64,000 nt of DNA from Ignavibacteria bacterium (GCA_019187405.1 JABAQZ010000007.1:1-64000), one strand, 5' to 3'; shown: positions 27,908 to 37,632, counted from the stretch's first letter. Translations and numbers: made by a program. The notes: generated from the letters alone by a model not told the origin.

Positions 27908-29344
27908 ATGAAATTTAAATTTCTAATTTTAAGTTGTTTCCTTTTTGTTTTTTCCATTTCTGCAAATGCACAGTTCATAGATTATACAATTAAAGGCGGA
28001 GTACAGTATCAGCAGCTGCTCCCTTTTTCTGAATATTCTCCTTCAATGTCATTTGTTGGCAGAGGGTTTTTGAACTTTGAAATTGCGAATGGCTTATCTA
28101 TTGATATTGGCGCAGGTTACGGTCAGTATAAAACTAACGATGATTTCAATGAACATACTGAAACTTCTGCGGATGATCACGAGCATTATGTAAAAACGGA
28201 TTTAATTCCGATTGAAGCTCGATTAAGACTTTCTCCATGGGCTTCAAACAAAAAGAACTGGAATCCATATTTTTATCTTGGAGCCGGCTTAATGAATTAC
28301 AAAGTAAAGGAAATTCCGAATAATCCGACAGTAGGCGATTATTCAGAAAAAAGAAAGGGTTGGACGGGAACGATTCCGCTCGGCATTGGAACAGAAGCAA
28401 AATTATCAGACAATGTCCTGCTTGACATGAGTGCAGGAATATCTTATCCGTTTACGGACGAGTTGAATAATTTTGTTCTCGGTTCATACGAAGATGCTTC
28501 AGGTAATTTGTCACTCGGACTTTCATTTGCAGGAAGCGATAAGTGCGAAACCGACGAAGATAAAGACGGTCTGACTTATTGCAGGGAAGAGCAGCTTGGA
28601 ACAAATCCCGAAATTGCTGATACCGACGGCGACGGCTGCAAGGACGGTGAAGAAGTGGACACATACAAAACCAATCCGCTTAACAAAGACACCGACGGCG
28701 ATACTCTCGGAGATTGTGATGAAATAAGAAAATACATGACCAATCCGCTTAACAAAGACACCGACGGCGACAGATTAATGGACAATGAAGAAATCAATAC
28801 TTACGGAACACTGCCAACCGATAAAGATACCGACGATGATAACCTGACAGATGGCGATGAAGTATTGACGCACAAGACCGATCCGAAAAAACCTGATACA
28901 GATCTTGGTTCGGTACAGGACGGCATCGAAGTCGGAAGAGGAACTAATCCGCTGAATCCGGATGATGATCTTCCAAAGAAAGTGGAAGAGCCAATAAAAG
29001 TTGGTGAAGTCATTACTCTTAAAGGCATTAACTTCGCGACAAATAGTTGGGAAATAACATCTATTGCAGAAGATCAACTCGAAAGAGCTCTTAATGCAAT
29101 GAAAAATTATCCTGAACTTGAAGTTGAAATCAGCGGTCATACTGATAGCAGAGGCGGAAGAAACTGGAACATGGAGCTGTCACAGAAGAGAGCAGATTCC
29201 GTGAAAGACTGGTTTGTAAGCAAGGGAATATCCGGAAGCAGAATCACAACTGTAGGATATGGACCTGATCAGCCTGTTGCTCCGAATGATACGGAAGAAG
29301 GCAGATATGAAAATAGAAGAATAGATTTCAAGAGAACCAAATAA
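27908..29344 (+). CDS. OmpA-family protein with beta-barrel and thrombospondin-3 repeats
   Basis: The 478-residue protein has a signal peptide (1-21, ANAQ) and an N-terminal 8-strand-like barrel (about 22-210). Calcium-binding thrombospondin type 3 repeats follow (about 215-355, with DTDGDGCKDGEE, DTDGDTLGDCDE and DTDGDRLMDNEE). The C-terminal OmpA peptidoglycan-binding domain (about 365-478) shows ISGHTDSRGG, the peptidoglycan-contact NxxLSxxRA-like MELSQKRADSV and the ending ENRRIDF. It anchors the outer membrane to the cell wall. A strong Shine-Dalgarno, GGGAGG, lies 5 bp before the ATG, unusual for this window, which fits high expression. Confidence 0.93.
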   Translation: MKFKFLILSCFLFVFSISANAQFIDYTIKGGVQYQQLLPFSEYSPSMSFVGRGFLNFEIANGLSIDIGAGYGQYKTNDDFNEHTETSADDHEHYVKTDLIPIEARLRLSPWASNKKNWNPYFYLGAGLMNYKVKEIPNNPTVGDYSEKRKGWTGTIPLGIGTEAKLSDNVLLDMSAGISYPFTDELNNFVLGSYEDASGNLSLGLSFAGSDKCETDEDKDGLTYCREEQLGTNPEIADTDGDGCKDGEEVDTYKTNPLNKDTDGDTLGDCDEIRKYMTNPLNKDTDGDRLMDNEEINTYGTLPTDKDTDDDNLTDGDEVLTHKTDPKKPDTDLGSVQDGIEVGRGTNPLNPDDDLPKKVEEPIKVGEVITLKGINFATNSWEITSIAEDQLERALNAMKNYPELEVEISGHTDSRGGRNWNMELSQKRADSVKDWFVSKGISGSRITTVGYGPDQPVAPNDTEEGRYENRRIDFKRTK

Positions 29345-29368
29345 AATATCTTCTTCAAAGCAGTATAA

Positions 29369-29404
29369 AACTGTATCCGGGATTTCCGGATACAGTTTTT
29401 TTAT
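29369..29404 (+). terminator. strong intrinsic terminator after the OmpA gene
   Basis: AACTGTATCCGG (29369-29380) and CCGGATACAGTT (29386-29397) form a perfect 12-bp stem with a 5-nt loop. A T-rich run follows. It ends the OmpA transcript before recA. Confidence 0.95.
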
Positions 29405-29603
29405 TTCTTAATTAGAATTATTGATCTGAAAAAATATAACTACATTGCTTGGAAATAATTTTTTATCTGTTTTAAACCGTAATTCAAAAAGAAGTAATGG
29501 ATAATTATCATAATATAAATCCAATTATTAATGAAAGAAGTAAATTTATATATTAAATTTATTTCCAATTAAATATATTAAATCAGAATTAAAAAATATT
29601 ATA

Positions 29604-30668
29604 ATGTCAGAAGAAAAAAGTTTAAAATTAAAATCCCTTGACATAGCGCTCGAGCAGATTCAGAAGGAGCATGGAAAAGGGGCTATTATGAAGCTTGGAG
29701 ACAGACCGATTGTTAAGATAGCTTCGATTTCAACAGGTTCGATATCTCTTGATGCAGCATTGGGAATAGGAGGAGTTCCGAGGGGAAGAATTATCGAAAT
29801 TTACGGTCCGGAATCTTCGGGAAAAACGACCTTGTGTCTTCACATAATTGCAGAAGCTCAGAAAAACGGGGGGCTTGCTGCATTCATCGATACTGAACAC
29901 GCACTTGATACAGGATATGCTCAAAAGTTGGGAGTCGATGTGAATAATCTGCTCATATCACAGCCCGAATACGGAGAGCAAGCGCTTGAAATTTGCGAAA
30001 CATTGGTAAGGAGCAATTCACTTGATGTAATAGTGGTGGATTCCGTTGCTGCTCTTACACCTCGAGCAGAGATAGAAGGCGAAATGGGTGATTCAGTTAT
30101 GGGAATGCAAGCAAGACTAATGTCACAGGCATTGAGGAAGTTGACTGCCGCAGTTTCAAAATCTAATGTCGTACTTATCTTTACAAATCAGCTCAGGGAA
30201 AAAATCGGGGTTATGTTTGGAAGTCCGGAGACAACAACCGGCGGTAAAGCGCTGAAATTCTATGCATCAATCAGAATGGATATCAGAAGAATTGCGGCGA
30301 TCAAAGATGGAACGGAAGTTATTGGAAACAGAACGAAGGTAAAAATTGTAAAGAATAAAGTCGCGCCGCCTTTTAAGGAAGTGGAATTTGACATTATGTA
30401 CAATGAGGGAATTTCAAAGATAGGCGACTTGATAGATCTGGCAGTGAACAAAGAAATAATAAAAAAATCCGGAGCATGGTTTCAGTATGGCGAGAATAGA
30501 ATGCAGGGCAGAGACGGCGTGAAAAAACTTCTGCAGGACGATCGTGCATTGCTTGGTAAACTGCTAAAAGAAGTTCAGATTTCTCTCGGCATTGGAAATG
30601 AAAACGGCGAACTGAAGAGTAACGAAAAGCCTGCCTTAAAAGAAGAAGCTGCCGGTAAGAAGAAATAA
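29604..30668 (+). CDS. recA: recombinase RecA
   Basis: RecA forms filaments on single-stranded DNA, performs strand exchange and triggers LexA-type self-cleavage. The 354-residue protein has the Walker [10 protein letters not shown] at about 68-76, Walker B in [12 protein letters not shown] and loop L1 ([20 protein letters not shown]). The L2 region ([20 protein letters not shown]) and a Lys/Glu-rich tail complete it. I searched the 260 bp upstream by eye for known LexA-type boxes and saw none. No Shine-Dalgarno is evident. recX follows after an intervening terminator. Confidence 0.99.
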   Translation: MSEEKSLKLKSLDIALEQIQKEHGKGAIMKLGDRPIVKIASISTGSISLDAALGIGGVPRGRIIEIYGPESSGKTTLCLHIIAEAQKNGGLAAFIDTEHALDTGYAQKLGVDVNNLLISQPEYGEQALEICETLVRSNSLDVIVVDSVAALTPRAEIEGEMGDSVMGMQARLMSQALRKLTAAVSKSNVVLIFTNQLREKIGVMFGSPETTTGGKALKFYASIRMDIRRIAAIKDGTEVIGNRTKVKIVKNKVAPPFKEVEFDIMYNEGISKIGDLIDLAVNKEIIKKSGAWFQYGENRMQGRDGVKKLLQDDRALLGKLLKEVQISLGIGNENGELKSNEKPALKEEAAGKKK

Positions 30669-30694
30669 ATTTCAAATAAAAAAGAAATCTAATA

Positions 30695-30727
30695 GAACTG
30701 TCGGTAATTTTTGCCGGCAGTTTTTTT
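30695..30727 (+). terminator. terminator/attenuator between recA and recX
   Basis: AACTGTCGG and CCGGCAGTT form a 9-bp stem with one G-U pair around an A/T-rich loop, followed by a run of seven T residues. The recX ATG starts five bases after the run. It therefore both ends the recA transcript and limits read-through into recX. Confidence 0.88.
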
Positions 30728-30731
30728 ATTC

Positions 30732-31358
30732 ATGAAAATCACGGAGATAAAAAAGCAGCAAAAAGGAAAAGACAGATTCAATATTTTCATTGACGGAAAT
30801 TTTGCATTTGGTTTGTATAAGGATACAATTGCCGATTTCGGACTGCGTGTCAATGATGATCTTTCAGAAACGAGGATATCTGAAATTAAAGAAATCGACG
30901 AATTTAATTTCGGGAAAAAAGCAGCATTCGATTTTCTTTCATACAGGCAAAGGAGCAGAAAGGAAGTTTATGATAAACTGAAATTAAAGAAAATCTCTGA
31001 ACATACCATTTCAAAAATTCTCTTATTTCTGGAAAATCTGAATTACGTTGATGATAGAGCTTTTACCAAATCATTTATTGCATCTGCTGCATCAGGCAAG
31101 CCTTCAGGAAAGAAATTAATTTTACAAAAGCTCCTAAAAAAGGGAATTGATAAAAATCTGGCTGAATCAATATTGAATGAAAATTATAATGAGATGACAG
31201 AATATGAAAATGCAAAAATTCTGCTGTTAAAATATCTGCCTAAGATAAGGCAAAAAGAAAATTACGAAATAAAAAAGAAATGCTTTGCATATCTTGCTTC
31301 AAGAGGATTTGATTATGAAACGATTAATATTTTACTTAATTCTGAATTAAACAAATAA
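30732..31358 (+). CDS. recX: regulatory protein RecX
   Basis: RecX inhibits RecA by binding and capping its filament. The product is 208 residues when started at the ATG 30732 (MKITEIKKQQ). An upstream in-frame start would lie inside the terminator stem and is rejected. Three-helix RecX repeats are visible: FDFLSYRQRSRKEVYDKL near 70-90, YVDDRAFTKSFI near 110, and a C-terminal third repeat with KKKCFAYLASRGFDYETI. Its place right after recA is typical. Expression is probably kept low by the hairpin just before it. Confidence 0.95.
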   Translation: MKITEIKKQQKGKDRFNIFIDGNFAFGLYKDTIADFGLRVNDDLSETRISEIKEIDEFNFGKKAAFDFLSYRQRSRKEVYDKLKLKKISEHTISKILLFLENLNYVDDRAFTKSFIASAASGKPSGKKLILQKLLKKGIDKNLAESILNENYNEMTEYENAKILLLKYLPKIRQKENYEIKKKCFAYLASRGFDYETINILLNSELNK

Positions 31359-31410
31359 AAAATCCGAAAGCAAATTAGCTGTTGACATTAATTATTTTAA
31401 CTTGACAATA

Positions 31411-31524
31411 TCATTTGAGAAGCAACATTCGTTTAGTCTGAACGAAATCTTCCATTTTAAGCGTATAAAAATAAACTCCTGCGGGAAAATCCGCAGCATT
31501 CCAGATCACTTCGTGATCACCGAA
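31411..31524 (-). pseudogene. detached C-terminal half of a T9SS sorting domain
   Basis: Immediately after the TAG that ends the cargo gene, the same frame stays open for 37 codons to a TGA at 31411-31413. It reads like the normal end of a type A T9SS sorting domain: FGDHEVIWNAADFPAG, then VYFYTLKMEDFVQTKRMLLL. This is the part read by the sorting machinery. It is either a remnant left by a nonsense change, a read-through extension or a sequencing error. Confidence 0.85.
31504..31518 (-). other. small hairpin just downstream of the in-frame TAG
   Basis: On the minus strand GATCAC and GTGATC form a perfect 6-bp stem with a 3-nt loop, starting six bases after the TAG at 31525-31527. It lies within the sorting-domain codons. 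It may be incidental. Confidence 0.5.
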
Positions 31525-32880
31525 CTAATATCTGCCGTTTGTCAGTTCAATTAATTTTCTTCCAAGCATATCATTTATAGTAATTGTAATATTTTTACTG
31601 ACCGGGAGATAAAATTTTATTTTTGTTGAAGGATTGAAAGGATTTGGAAAGTTCTGAAGCAAAGTAAATTTTTCAGGAGTTTCATTTGAACTATTTATGC
31701 TTGCCAAGAATTCATCATAAACAGACATTTTAAGCGCAGTTCTTCCTTCTATTTCCTGCTCCCAAACTAGTCTGTATCTGTACTTATTTGAAGATAAACT
31801 TGGAAAGTAAGAGCTCATCGCAAGTCTTGAATTTACGGAAGAATTTCCTATGTAAAATTCTTTTCTGACTCCAAATTCAGCTCTGAAATCAGTTGCAACA
31901 ATTTTCGAAGAATCATTAATTTTTTTTAACCAGCCGAAAGCATTGAATACCGGATGATAAAGTGACTGTAACATTGATGCTCCTCTTCCTTCTGTATTAG
32001 CACCGGGCTCATTGCTTATAATAATTCTTTCCTGAGGATTATTCAGATAAAATCCTACATTTTTGAAAGAGCCCAGTGTATCATAATTGTAATGTAAAAT
32101 TATGCGACCGAATGAAGAGTTACTGATATTTATATCCGACGGAGATTTCAGCTGATTGATTTCAGCAGATGTTTGCCAATTAATGTTGTAAGAAGAATTC
32201 ATTTCGGCATTTAATACATTAATCCGGTTGATACCATTTACATTTTTTAGATAAGCGATGTATATTCTTGAATCAAAGCCAAACATTTTGTAATGTTTTA
32301 TTTTCGGTTCACTGCAAACTTCGGCAACATTTGAGGTTAAATTTGTATCGAGAATTACATCATTTTCAAAAATCTGATTAAGAATTATGTCGTTGTTTCT
32401 CTGAAATAAGATAAAATAACAGGGACTTATACCCGGGAATTTTATTTCTTCGGTATCGGGAAAAATATCATCCGCTGAATCCTGTTGAAGCAATACCGGA
32501 ACAGACCAAACTATGCCGTTATAAGTCGAATAATAAATATCCTGATTGCCGTTTCTGTCCGACTGCCAGGCAATTATCGAATGGCTCGCAGATGGCTCGG
32601 TATTCATGAATCCGTCTCCGGCAACCGTCACTTCATCTTCAATATTTTCAAACAATACTTTTCTGAATACTATGTCTGAATGAGAATGGAATTTATTTCT
32701 TTTTTCATATACAAATGTGAAGTAATCCCATTCGAAATAATCCGTATAAAACAATTTTTCGAATTCTGGATTAAGGCAGTGATATCCCGGATGGCCGGCA
32801 ATAGTAAAAGATGAATCAAAATTTTGTATTTGTGCAGATAATCCGGATACATAAATAAAAATGATGATGATAATTTTCAT
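31525..32880 (-). CDS. T9SS cargo protein, beta-propeller-like, sorting domain cut short
   Basis: The 451-residue protein has a signal peptide (about 1-16, LSAQ). A repetitive beta-rich body follows, with WD40/TolB-like propeller elements such as IIAWQSDRNGNQDIYY. From about residue 407 comes the start of a type A T9SS C-terminal domain (NFPNPFNPSTKIKF, then ITINDMLGRKLIEL). The frame stops at a TAG after NGRY, in the middle of that domain, while the missing half continues in frame just beyond. As encoded, the protein would be exported to the periplasm but probably not sorted to the surface. The substrate or role is unknown. Confidence 0.85.
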   Translation of the reverse strand: MKIIIIIFIYVSGLSAQIQNFDSSFTIAGHPGYHCLNPEFEKLFYTDYFEWDYFTFVYEKRNKFHSHSDIVFRKVLFENIEDEVTVAGDGFMNTEPSASHSIIAWQSDRNGNQDIYYSTYNGIVWSVPVLLQQDSADDIFPDTEEIKFPGISPCYFILFQRNNDIILNQIFENDVILDTNLTSNVAEVCSEPKIKHYKMFGFDSRIYIAYLKNVNGINRINVLNAEMNSSYNINWQTSAEINQLKSPSDINISNSSFGRIILHYNYDTLGSFKNVGFYLNNPQERIIISNEPGANTEGRGASMLQSLYHPVFNAFGWLKKINDSSKIVATDFRAEFGVRKEFYIGNSSVNSRLAMSSYFPSLSSNKYRYRLVWEQEIEGRTALKMSVYDEFLASINSSNETPEKFTLLQNFPNPFNPSTKIKFYLPVSKNITITINDMLGRKLIELTNGRY

Positions 32881-33020
32881 GACCGGTATTTACTTGTAAT
32901 CTAAAAAATTCCGGCAGTATTTCAAATGAATTTTTCTTTATTGAAATTCTTGTCAATTCAATGTAATTTTTGCGCAATGAATTTATTTAAGAATAGACCT
33001 CTCAATCCTCGCAACTTTTG

Positions 33021-33632
33021 ATGAAAACCGATTTTTCCGTGCCGATTAACGTTAAATCAAGAAGCGAAGACAACAGTCTGATTGACGAAGCACTTTCAGG
33101 GAATCAGACTTCTTATGAAAAGCTGATGAAAAAATATTATCAGCTTATTTATAATCTTGTTTACAGAATGATTTCAAAAAAAGAGGATGTAGAAGATCTT
33201 ACACAGGAAGCATTCATCAAAGCATTCAACTCTCTTAAAAATTTCGACAAACAGTTTTCATTTTCCACCTGGCTGTTTAAAATAGCGACAAATAACGCCA
33301 TTGATTACCTGCGGAAAAAAAAGTTGTCCACTTTTTCTATAGATAAGCAGATTGAATCCGACGACAGCGATTTTACTTTTGAAATACCCGATTCGGAAAA
33401 CAAACCGGACAAGCATATAATGGACAAGGAAATGCGTAAAATACTCGACGAAGCAATTGATTCGCTACCGCCGAAATACAAGCAGGTAATTGTAATGCGT
33501 CACAAAGGCGAGCTCGAATATGAAGAGATTGCCAAGGAGCTGAATCTTCCATTAGGAACCGTTAAAGCTCATATTTTCAGAGGCAGAGAACTAATGAATA
33601 AATATTTAAAGGATAAGATTAAACAATATTAA
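33021..33632 (+). CDS. ECF-family RNA polymerase sigma factor (SigW/RpoE-like)
   Basis: The product is 203 residues from the ATG at 33021. Region sigma2 is clear (ISKKEDVEDLTQEAFIKAF and FSTWLFKIATNNAIDYLRKK), as is region sigma4 with its helix-turn-helix (LPPKYKQVIVMRHKGELEYEEIAKEL then LPLGTVKAHIFRGRELM, read as short blocks). The linker between them is acidic. No anti-sigma gene follows, since mutS comes next after about 230 bp, so control may be by another route, as with many Bacteroidota ECF factors. It probably directs an envelope or stress regulon. The target promoter is unknown. Confidence 0.93.
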   Translation: MKTDFSVPINVKSRSEDNSLIDEALSGNQTSYEKLMKKYYQLIYNLVYRMISKKEDVEDLTQEAFIKAFNSLKNFDKQFSFSTWLFKIATNNAIDYLRKKKLSTFSIDKQIESDDSDFTFEIPDSENKPDKHIMDKEMRKILDEAIDSLPPKYKQVIVMRHKGELEYEEIAKELNLPLGTVKAHIFRGRELMNKYLKDKIKQY

Positions 33633-33697
33633 ATTGAATTTAGAATGACAAGTTACGAATTACAAGTAACGAAATAAGAGTGACTAATAATGAATTA

Positions 33698-33746
33698 GAA
33701 ATTGAACATTAATCATTGATCATTGAACTTTGAACATTGAGCATTG
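33698..33746. repeat. degenerate short direct repeats (ATTGAACATT type)
   Basis: In the sigma factor-mutS gap a run of 9-12-bp imperfect copies occurs: ATTGAACATT, ATCATTGATC, ATTGAACTTT, GAACATTGAG. A related ATTACGAATTAC-like run precedes it. It is low-complexity and probably slippage-derived. No hairpin terminator is obvious. Confidence 0.55.
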
Positions 33747-33861
33747 TTTTTGAAATGTAATAAAGAATCTTAAACAAATTATTCTGTTGAAATTTACAAA
33801 TTGTATATAAACATTTCCGCTAACAGTCAAACTATAAAAAAAATTTACGGCGGGTTTAATT

Positions 33862-36489
33862 ATGAGAAACGAGACTCCTCTTATGAGGCAGTACAGGAAA
33901 ATCAAGGAAAAATATCCAGATACGGTACTGCTTTTCAGAATGGGAGATTTTTTTGAAACATTTGAAAATGATGCCATCACGACATCAAAAGTTCTGGGCA
34001 TTACACTTACCAAAAGGTCAAACGGCGCGGCATCTGAGGTTCCGTTAGCCGGATTTCCGCATCATGCACTGGATAATTATCTTCCGAAGCTAGTAAAAGC
34101 CGGATACAGAGTTGCCGTATGCGAACAGCTCGAAGATCCTAAATATGCAAAGGGAATCGTAAAGAGAGATGTGATTGAAGTTGTAACGCCCGGCGCCACA
34201 TTTTCCGAAAAGCTTCTCGAACATAAATCAAATAATTTTCTTGCATGTATTTTTATAAAGGATAATATATGCGGATTTTCTTTTTGCGATGTATCAACCG
34301 GAGAATTTGCCACATCAGAAATTCACATAAAAAATTTACGGGAGCAGATTGAGCTTATAAAACCTTCTGAAATTCTCATACAGAAAAGAGAAAAAGACGC
34401 CGTATATAAACTTCTCGATTTTGATCCTGAGGCAGCATTTCCCGAATCAAAAAATAAATTTTTTTTTACAAAAGTGGATGACTGGGTGTTTAATTCGGAT
34501 TATGCGCGGGAAGTGCTGACCAATCATTTCGGTACAAATACTCTGAAAGGATTTGGCATTGAAGAAATGAATGCAGGAGTTATAGCAGCGGGTTGTGTAA
34601 TGAATTATCTGAATGAAACACAGAAAAACAATCTTCCTCACATAAAAAAAATTTATCATTACGATTATACGGATTACATCATTCTCGATCCTTCGACGAA
34701 AAGAAATCTGGAAATCACTTCTTCAATTTCCGAAGGGGGACGTGAAGGGACATTGATTTCAATTTTAGACAAATCTCAGACTGCAATGGGAGGAAGACTA
34801 CTTAAGAAATGGATATCGAGACCATTAAAACGCAGGGATCAAATCGAAAAAAGGAATACTGCCGTAAAGGATTTTTATGAAAACAAAAGCGAAAGAAAAA
34901 AAATCATTGAAGATCTTAAATCTATTGCCGATTTAGAACGGATACTTTCAAAAATTTCAACGGGAAGAGCCGTAGCCAGAGATATTGTTCAGATGAAAAT
35001 ATCACTGAAAAAAATCATCGAGATAAAATTCAAGCTTGCAAAATTTACTTCGCCTTCTCTAAGTGCACTCAGGAATAATCTTATCGTAATGAATGAACTG
35101 ATTATTAAAATCGAGCAATGTGTTAATGAAAATTTTCTTACGGGCATCGACACATACGGAGTTATTAACAAGGGATACAATAAAGAGTTGGATGAACTGA
35201 AAGATATACTTATCAACGGAAAGACATGGATTGAAAATTTCCAAAGCAGGGAAAGGTCAAGAACCGGAATAAATTCGCTTAAAGTAGATTTCAATAAAGT
35301 TTTCGGATATTACATTATTATTACAAAAGCAAACCTCGACAAAACTCCGCAGGATTATGTAAGAAAGCAGACTCTTGTGAATGCTGAAAGATTTATCACC
35401 GATGAACTGAAAGTTTATGAAGAAAAGATTTTAAATGCAGAAGAAAAAATTGAATCACTTGAGAAAAGCATTTTTGCCGAATTGAGGGAAATAATTCTTG
35501 GGTTTGCAGATCCGGTTCAGAAAAATGCGGGATTAGTTGCAGCTCTCGATGCACTGATAAGTTTTGCGGAAGTTTCCGAAACTTATAATTACACACTGCC
35601 AGAGATAAATGATACAAACGAAATTGAAATTATTGAGGGCAGGCATCCTGTCATTGAAAGGCTGCTTCCTGCCGGAGAAAAATACATTTCAAATGATACT
35701 TATCTTAATCCAGATGAAAGACAGATTTTGATAATTACCGGACCGAATATGAGCGGAAAGTCCAGCTATCTCAGACAGACGGGACTGATTGTTCTATTAG
35801 CGCAGATTGGATGCTTTGTTCCAGCGAGAAGCGCGAAGATAGGCATTGTAGATAAAATTTTTACGAGAGTCGGAGCTTCAGACAATATTGCCAAAGGGGA
35901 GAGTACATTTTTAGTTGAGATGCATGAAGCTGCAAACATTATGAACAATGCAACTTCAAGAAGTCTGATTCTACTTGACGAAATCGGAAGAGGGACAAGC
36001 ACTTACGATGGAATTTCAATTGCATGGGCTATGACGGAATATCTGCATGAAAATCCGAATATCAGAGCAAAGACATTGTTTGCGACACATTATCACGAAC
36101 TTAATGCTTTAGCAGAAATTTATCCCAGAATTAAAAACTGCCGTGTCGAAGTAAAAGAATACAATGACAAAGTAATTTTTTTAAGAAAAATAAACGAAGG
36201 AACTGCGGACCACAGTTACGGCATTCAGGTTGCGCAAATGGCGGGATTGCCAGTATCTGTTACAAACCGTGCAAAAGAAATACTTCGTTCGCTTGAAGAT
36301 AAAGATTACAAAAGAAAGAGTAAGGCAACGGGTGATGGATTTCAAATCAGCATGTTTGAAAAGACAATTACCGAATTTAAAGACGAACAATTAAGGAAGT
36401 TAATTGAAAATGCTGATGTAAACAACCTCACTCCACTTGAAGCAATAAATCTTTTAAAAAAAATCAAGGACGACTTAGGAAACAAATGA
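33862..36489 (+). CDS. mutS: DNA mismatch repair protein MutS
   Basis: MutS detects mismatches and small loops and recruits MutL. The 875-residue protein has the mismatch-binding domain with the Phe-x-Glu motif in GDFFETFENDA near 30-40. The connector and lever/clamp follow, then the ATPase with Walker A GPNMSGKSS (about 626-634). The STFLVEMHEAANIM and LLDEIGRGTSTYDG (Walker B) blocks and TLFATHYHEL complete it. Length is normal for the MutS1 group. It is preceded by GGCGGG about 9 bases before the ATG. No mutL is nearby, and a large repeat array lies directly downstream. Confidence 0.98.
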   Translation: MRNETPLMRQYRKIKEKYPDTVLLFRMGDFFETFENDAITTSKVLGITLTKRSNGAASEVPLAGFPHHALDNYLPKLVKAGYRVAVCEQLEDPKYAKGIVKRDVIEVVTPGATFSEKLLEHKSNNFLACIFIKDNICGFSFCDVSTGEFATSEIHIKNLREQIELIKPSEILIQKREKDAVYKLLDFDPEAAFPESKNKFFFTKVDDWVFNSDYAREVLTNHFGTNTLKGFGIEEMNAGVIAAGCVMNYLNETQKNNLPHIKKIYHYDYTDYIILDPSTKRNLEITSSISEGGREGTLISILDKSQTAMGGRLLKKWISRPLKRRDQIEKRNTAVKDFYENKSERKKIIEDLKSIADLERILSKISTGRAVARDIVQMKISLKKIIEIKFKLAKFTSPSLSALRNNLIVMNELIIKIEQCVNENFLTGIDTYGVINKGYNKELDELKDILINGKTWIENFQSRERSRTGINSLKVDFNKVFGYYIIITKANLDKTPQDYVRKQTLVNAERFITDELKVYEEKILNAEEKIESLEKSIFAELREIILGFADPVQKNAGLVAALDALISFAEVSETYNYTLPEINDTNEIEIIEGRHPVIERLLPAGEKYISNDTYLNPDERQILIITGPNMSGKSSYLRQTGLIVLLAQIGCFVPARSAKIGIVDKIFTRVGASDNIAKGESTFLVEMHEAANIMNNATSRSLILLDEIGRGTSTYDGISIAWAMTEYLHENPNIRAKTLFATHYHELNALAEIYPRIKNCRVEVKEYNDKVIFLRKINEGTADHSYGIQVAQMAGLPVSVTNRAKEILRSLEDKDYKRKSKATGDGFQISMFEKTITEFKDEQLRKLIENADVNNLTPLEAINLLKKIKDDLGNK

Positions 36490-36807
36490 GCGGATAATTT
36501 GATGATATCTAGTGATAAAAAGGAAAGTCATTTTCCAATTGAAATTTTCGCATAAACTACGTTTTTAATATCGCGCAGATTTCGCGGAAGTTTTCTCGCG
36601 GACTGCGATGTGTTCTCACGCAGATTGCGCGGAAGCTCTCACGCAGATTTCGCAAAGTCTCTCGCAGATTCCGCAGAAGTCTCACGCAGATTACGCAGAG
36701 TCTCTCGCGGACTGCGATGTGTTCTCACGCAGATTCCGCAGAAGCTCTCGCGCAGATTACGCAGAAGTCTCACGCAGATTACGCAGAGTCTCTCGCAGAT
36801 TACGCAG

Positions 36808-36972
36808 AGTCTCTCGCGGACTGCGATGTGTTCTCACGCAGATTGCGCGGAAGCTCTCGCAGATTCCGCAGAAGCTCTCGCAGATTACGCAGAGTCTCAC
36901 GCAGATAACGCAGAAGTCTCTCGCGGACTGCGATGTGTTCTCACGCAGATTCCGCAGAAGCTCTCGCAGATT
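36808..36972. repeat. 165-bp block duplicated at 37987-38151, partly at 38868-38977
   Basis: Within the array, this block recurs without a visible change at 37987-38151, an offset of 1179 bp. Its first 110 bp recur again at 38868-38977. It contains the rare variant GCAGATAACGCAGAAG and two copies of the GGACTGCGATG unit. The match is by eye over the full span. Confidence 0.8.
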
Positions 36973-37071
36973 CCGCAGAGTCTCTCGCAGATTACGCAGA
37001 AGCTCTCACGCAGATTACGCAGAAGCTCTCGCGCAGATTACGCAGAAGCTCTCGCGCAGATTACGCAGAAG

Positions 37072-37292
37072 CTCTCGCGGACTGCGATGTGTTCTCACGC
37101 AGATTCCGCAGAAGCTCTCGCAGATTACGCAAAGTCTCTCGCAGATTCCGCAGAAGTCTCACGCTGATTCCGCAGAAGTCTCACGCAGATTACGTAGAGT
37201 CTCTTGCTGATTGTACAGAAGTCTCACACAGATTACGCAGAAGTCTCTCGCGGACTGCGATGTGTTCTCACGCAGATTACGCAGAAGCTCTC
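37072..37292. repeat. 221-bp block duplicated at 38097-38317
   Basis: This block reappears without a visible difference at 38097-38317, an offset of 1025 bp. It carries the rare variants GATTACGTAGAGTCTCTTGC and TGATTGTACAGAAG. The identity suggests a recent copy event within the array. Confidence 0.8.
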
Positions 37293-37632
37293 ACGCAGAT
37301 TACGCAGAAGCTCTCGCGCAGATTACGCAGAAGCTCTCACGCAGATTACGCAGAAGCTCTCGCAGATTACGCAGAAGTTTTCTCGCAGATTCCGCAGAGT
37401 CTCACGCAGATTCCGCGGAAGCTCTCGCAGATTACGCAGAAGCTCTCGCAGATTACGCAGAGTCTCACGCAGATAACGCAGAAGTCTCTCGCGGACTGCG
37501 ATGTGTTCTCACGCAGATTCCGCAGAAGCTCTCGCGCAGATTACGCAGAAGCTCTCGCGGACTGCGATGTGTTCTCACGCAGATTCCGCAAAGTCTCTCA
37601 CAAATTGCGCGGAAGTTTTCTCGCAGATTGCG

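Noticed and set aside
29405-29603. LexA/SOS operator upstream of recA
   Set aside because: I looked for known LexA-type palindromes and found none. The region is only AT-rich.
32949-32975. Bacteroidota-type promoter (TTG, 20 nt, TAATTTTTG) before the ECF sigma gene
   Set aside because: Spacing fits, but the -7 element is one base off the TAnnTTTG consensus, and such matches are easy to find in AT-rich DNA.
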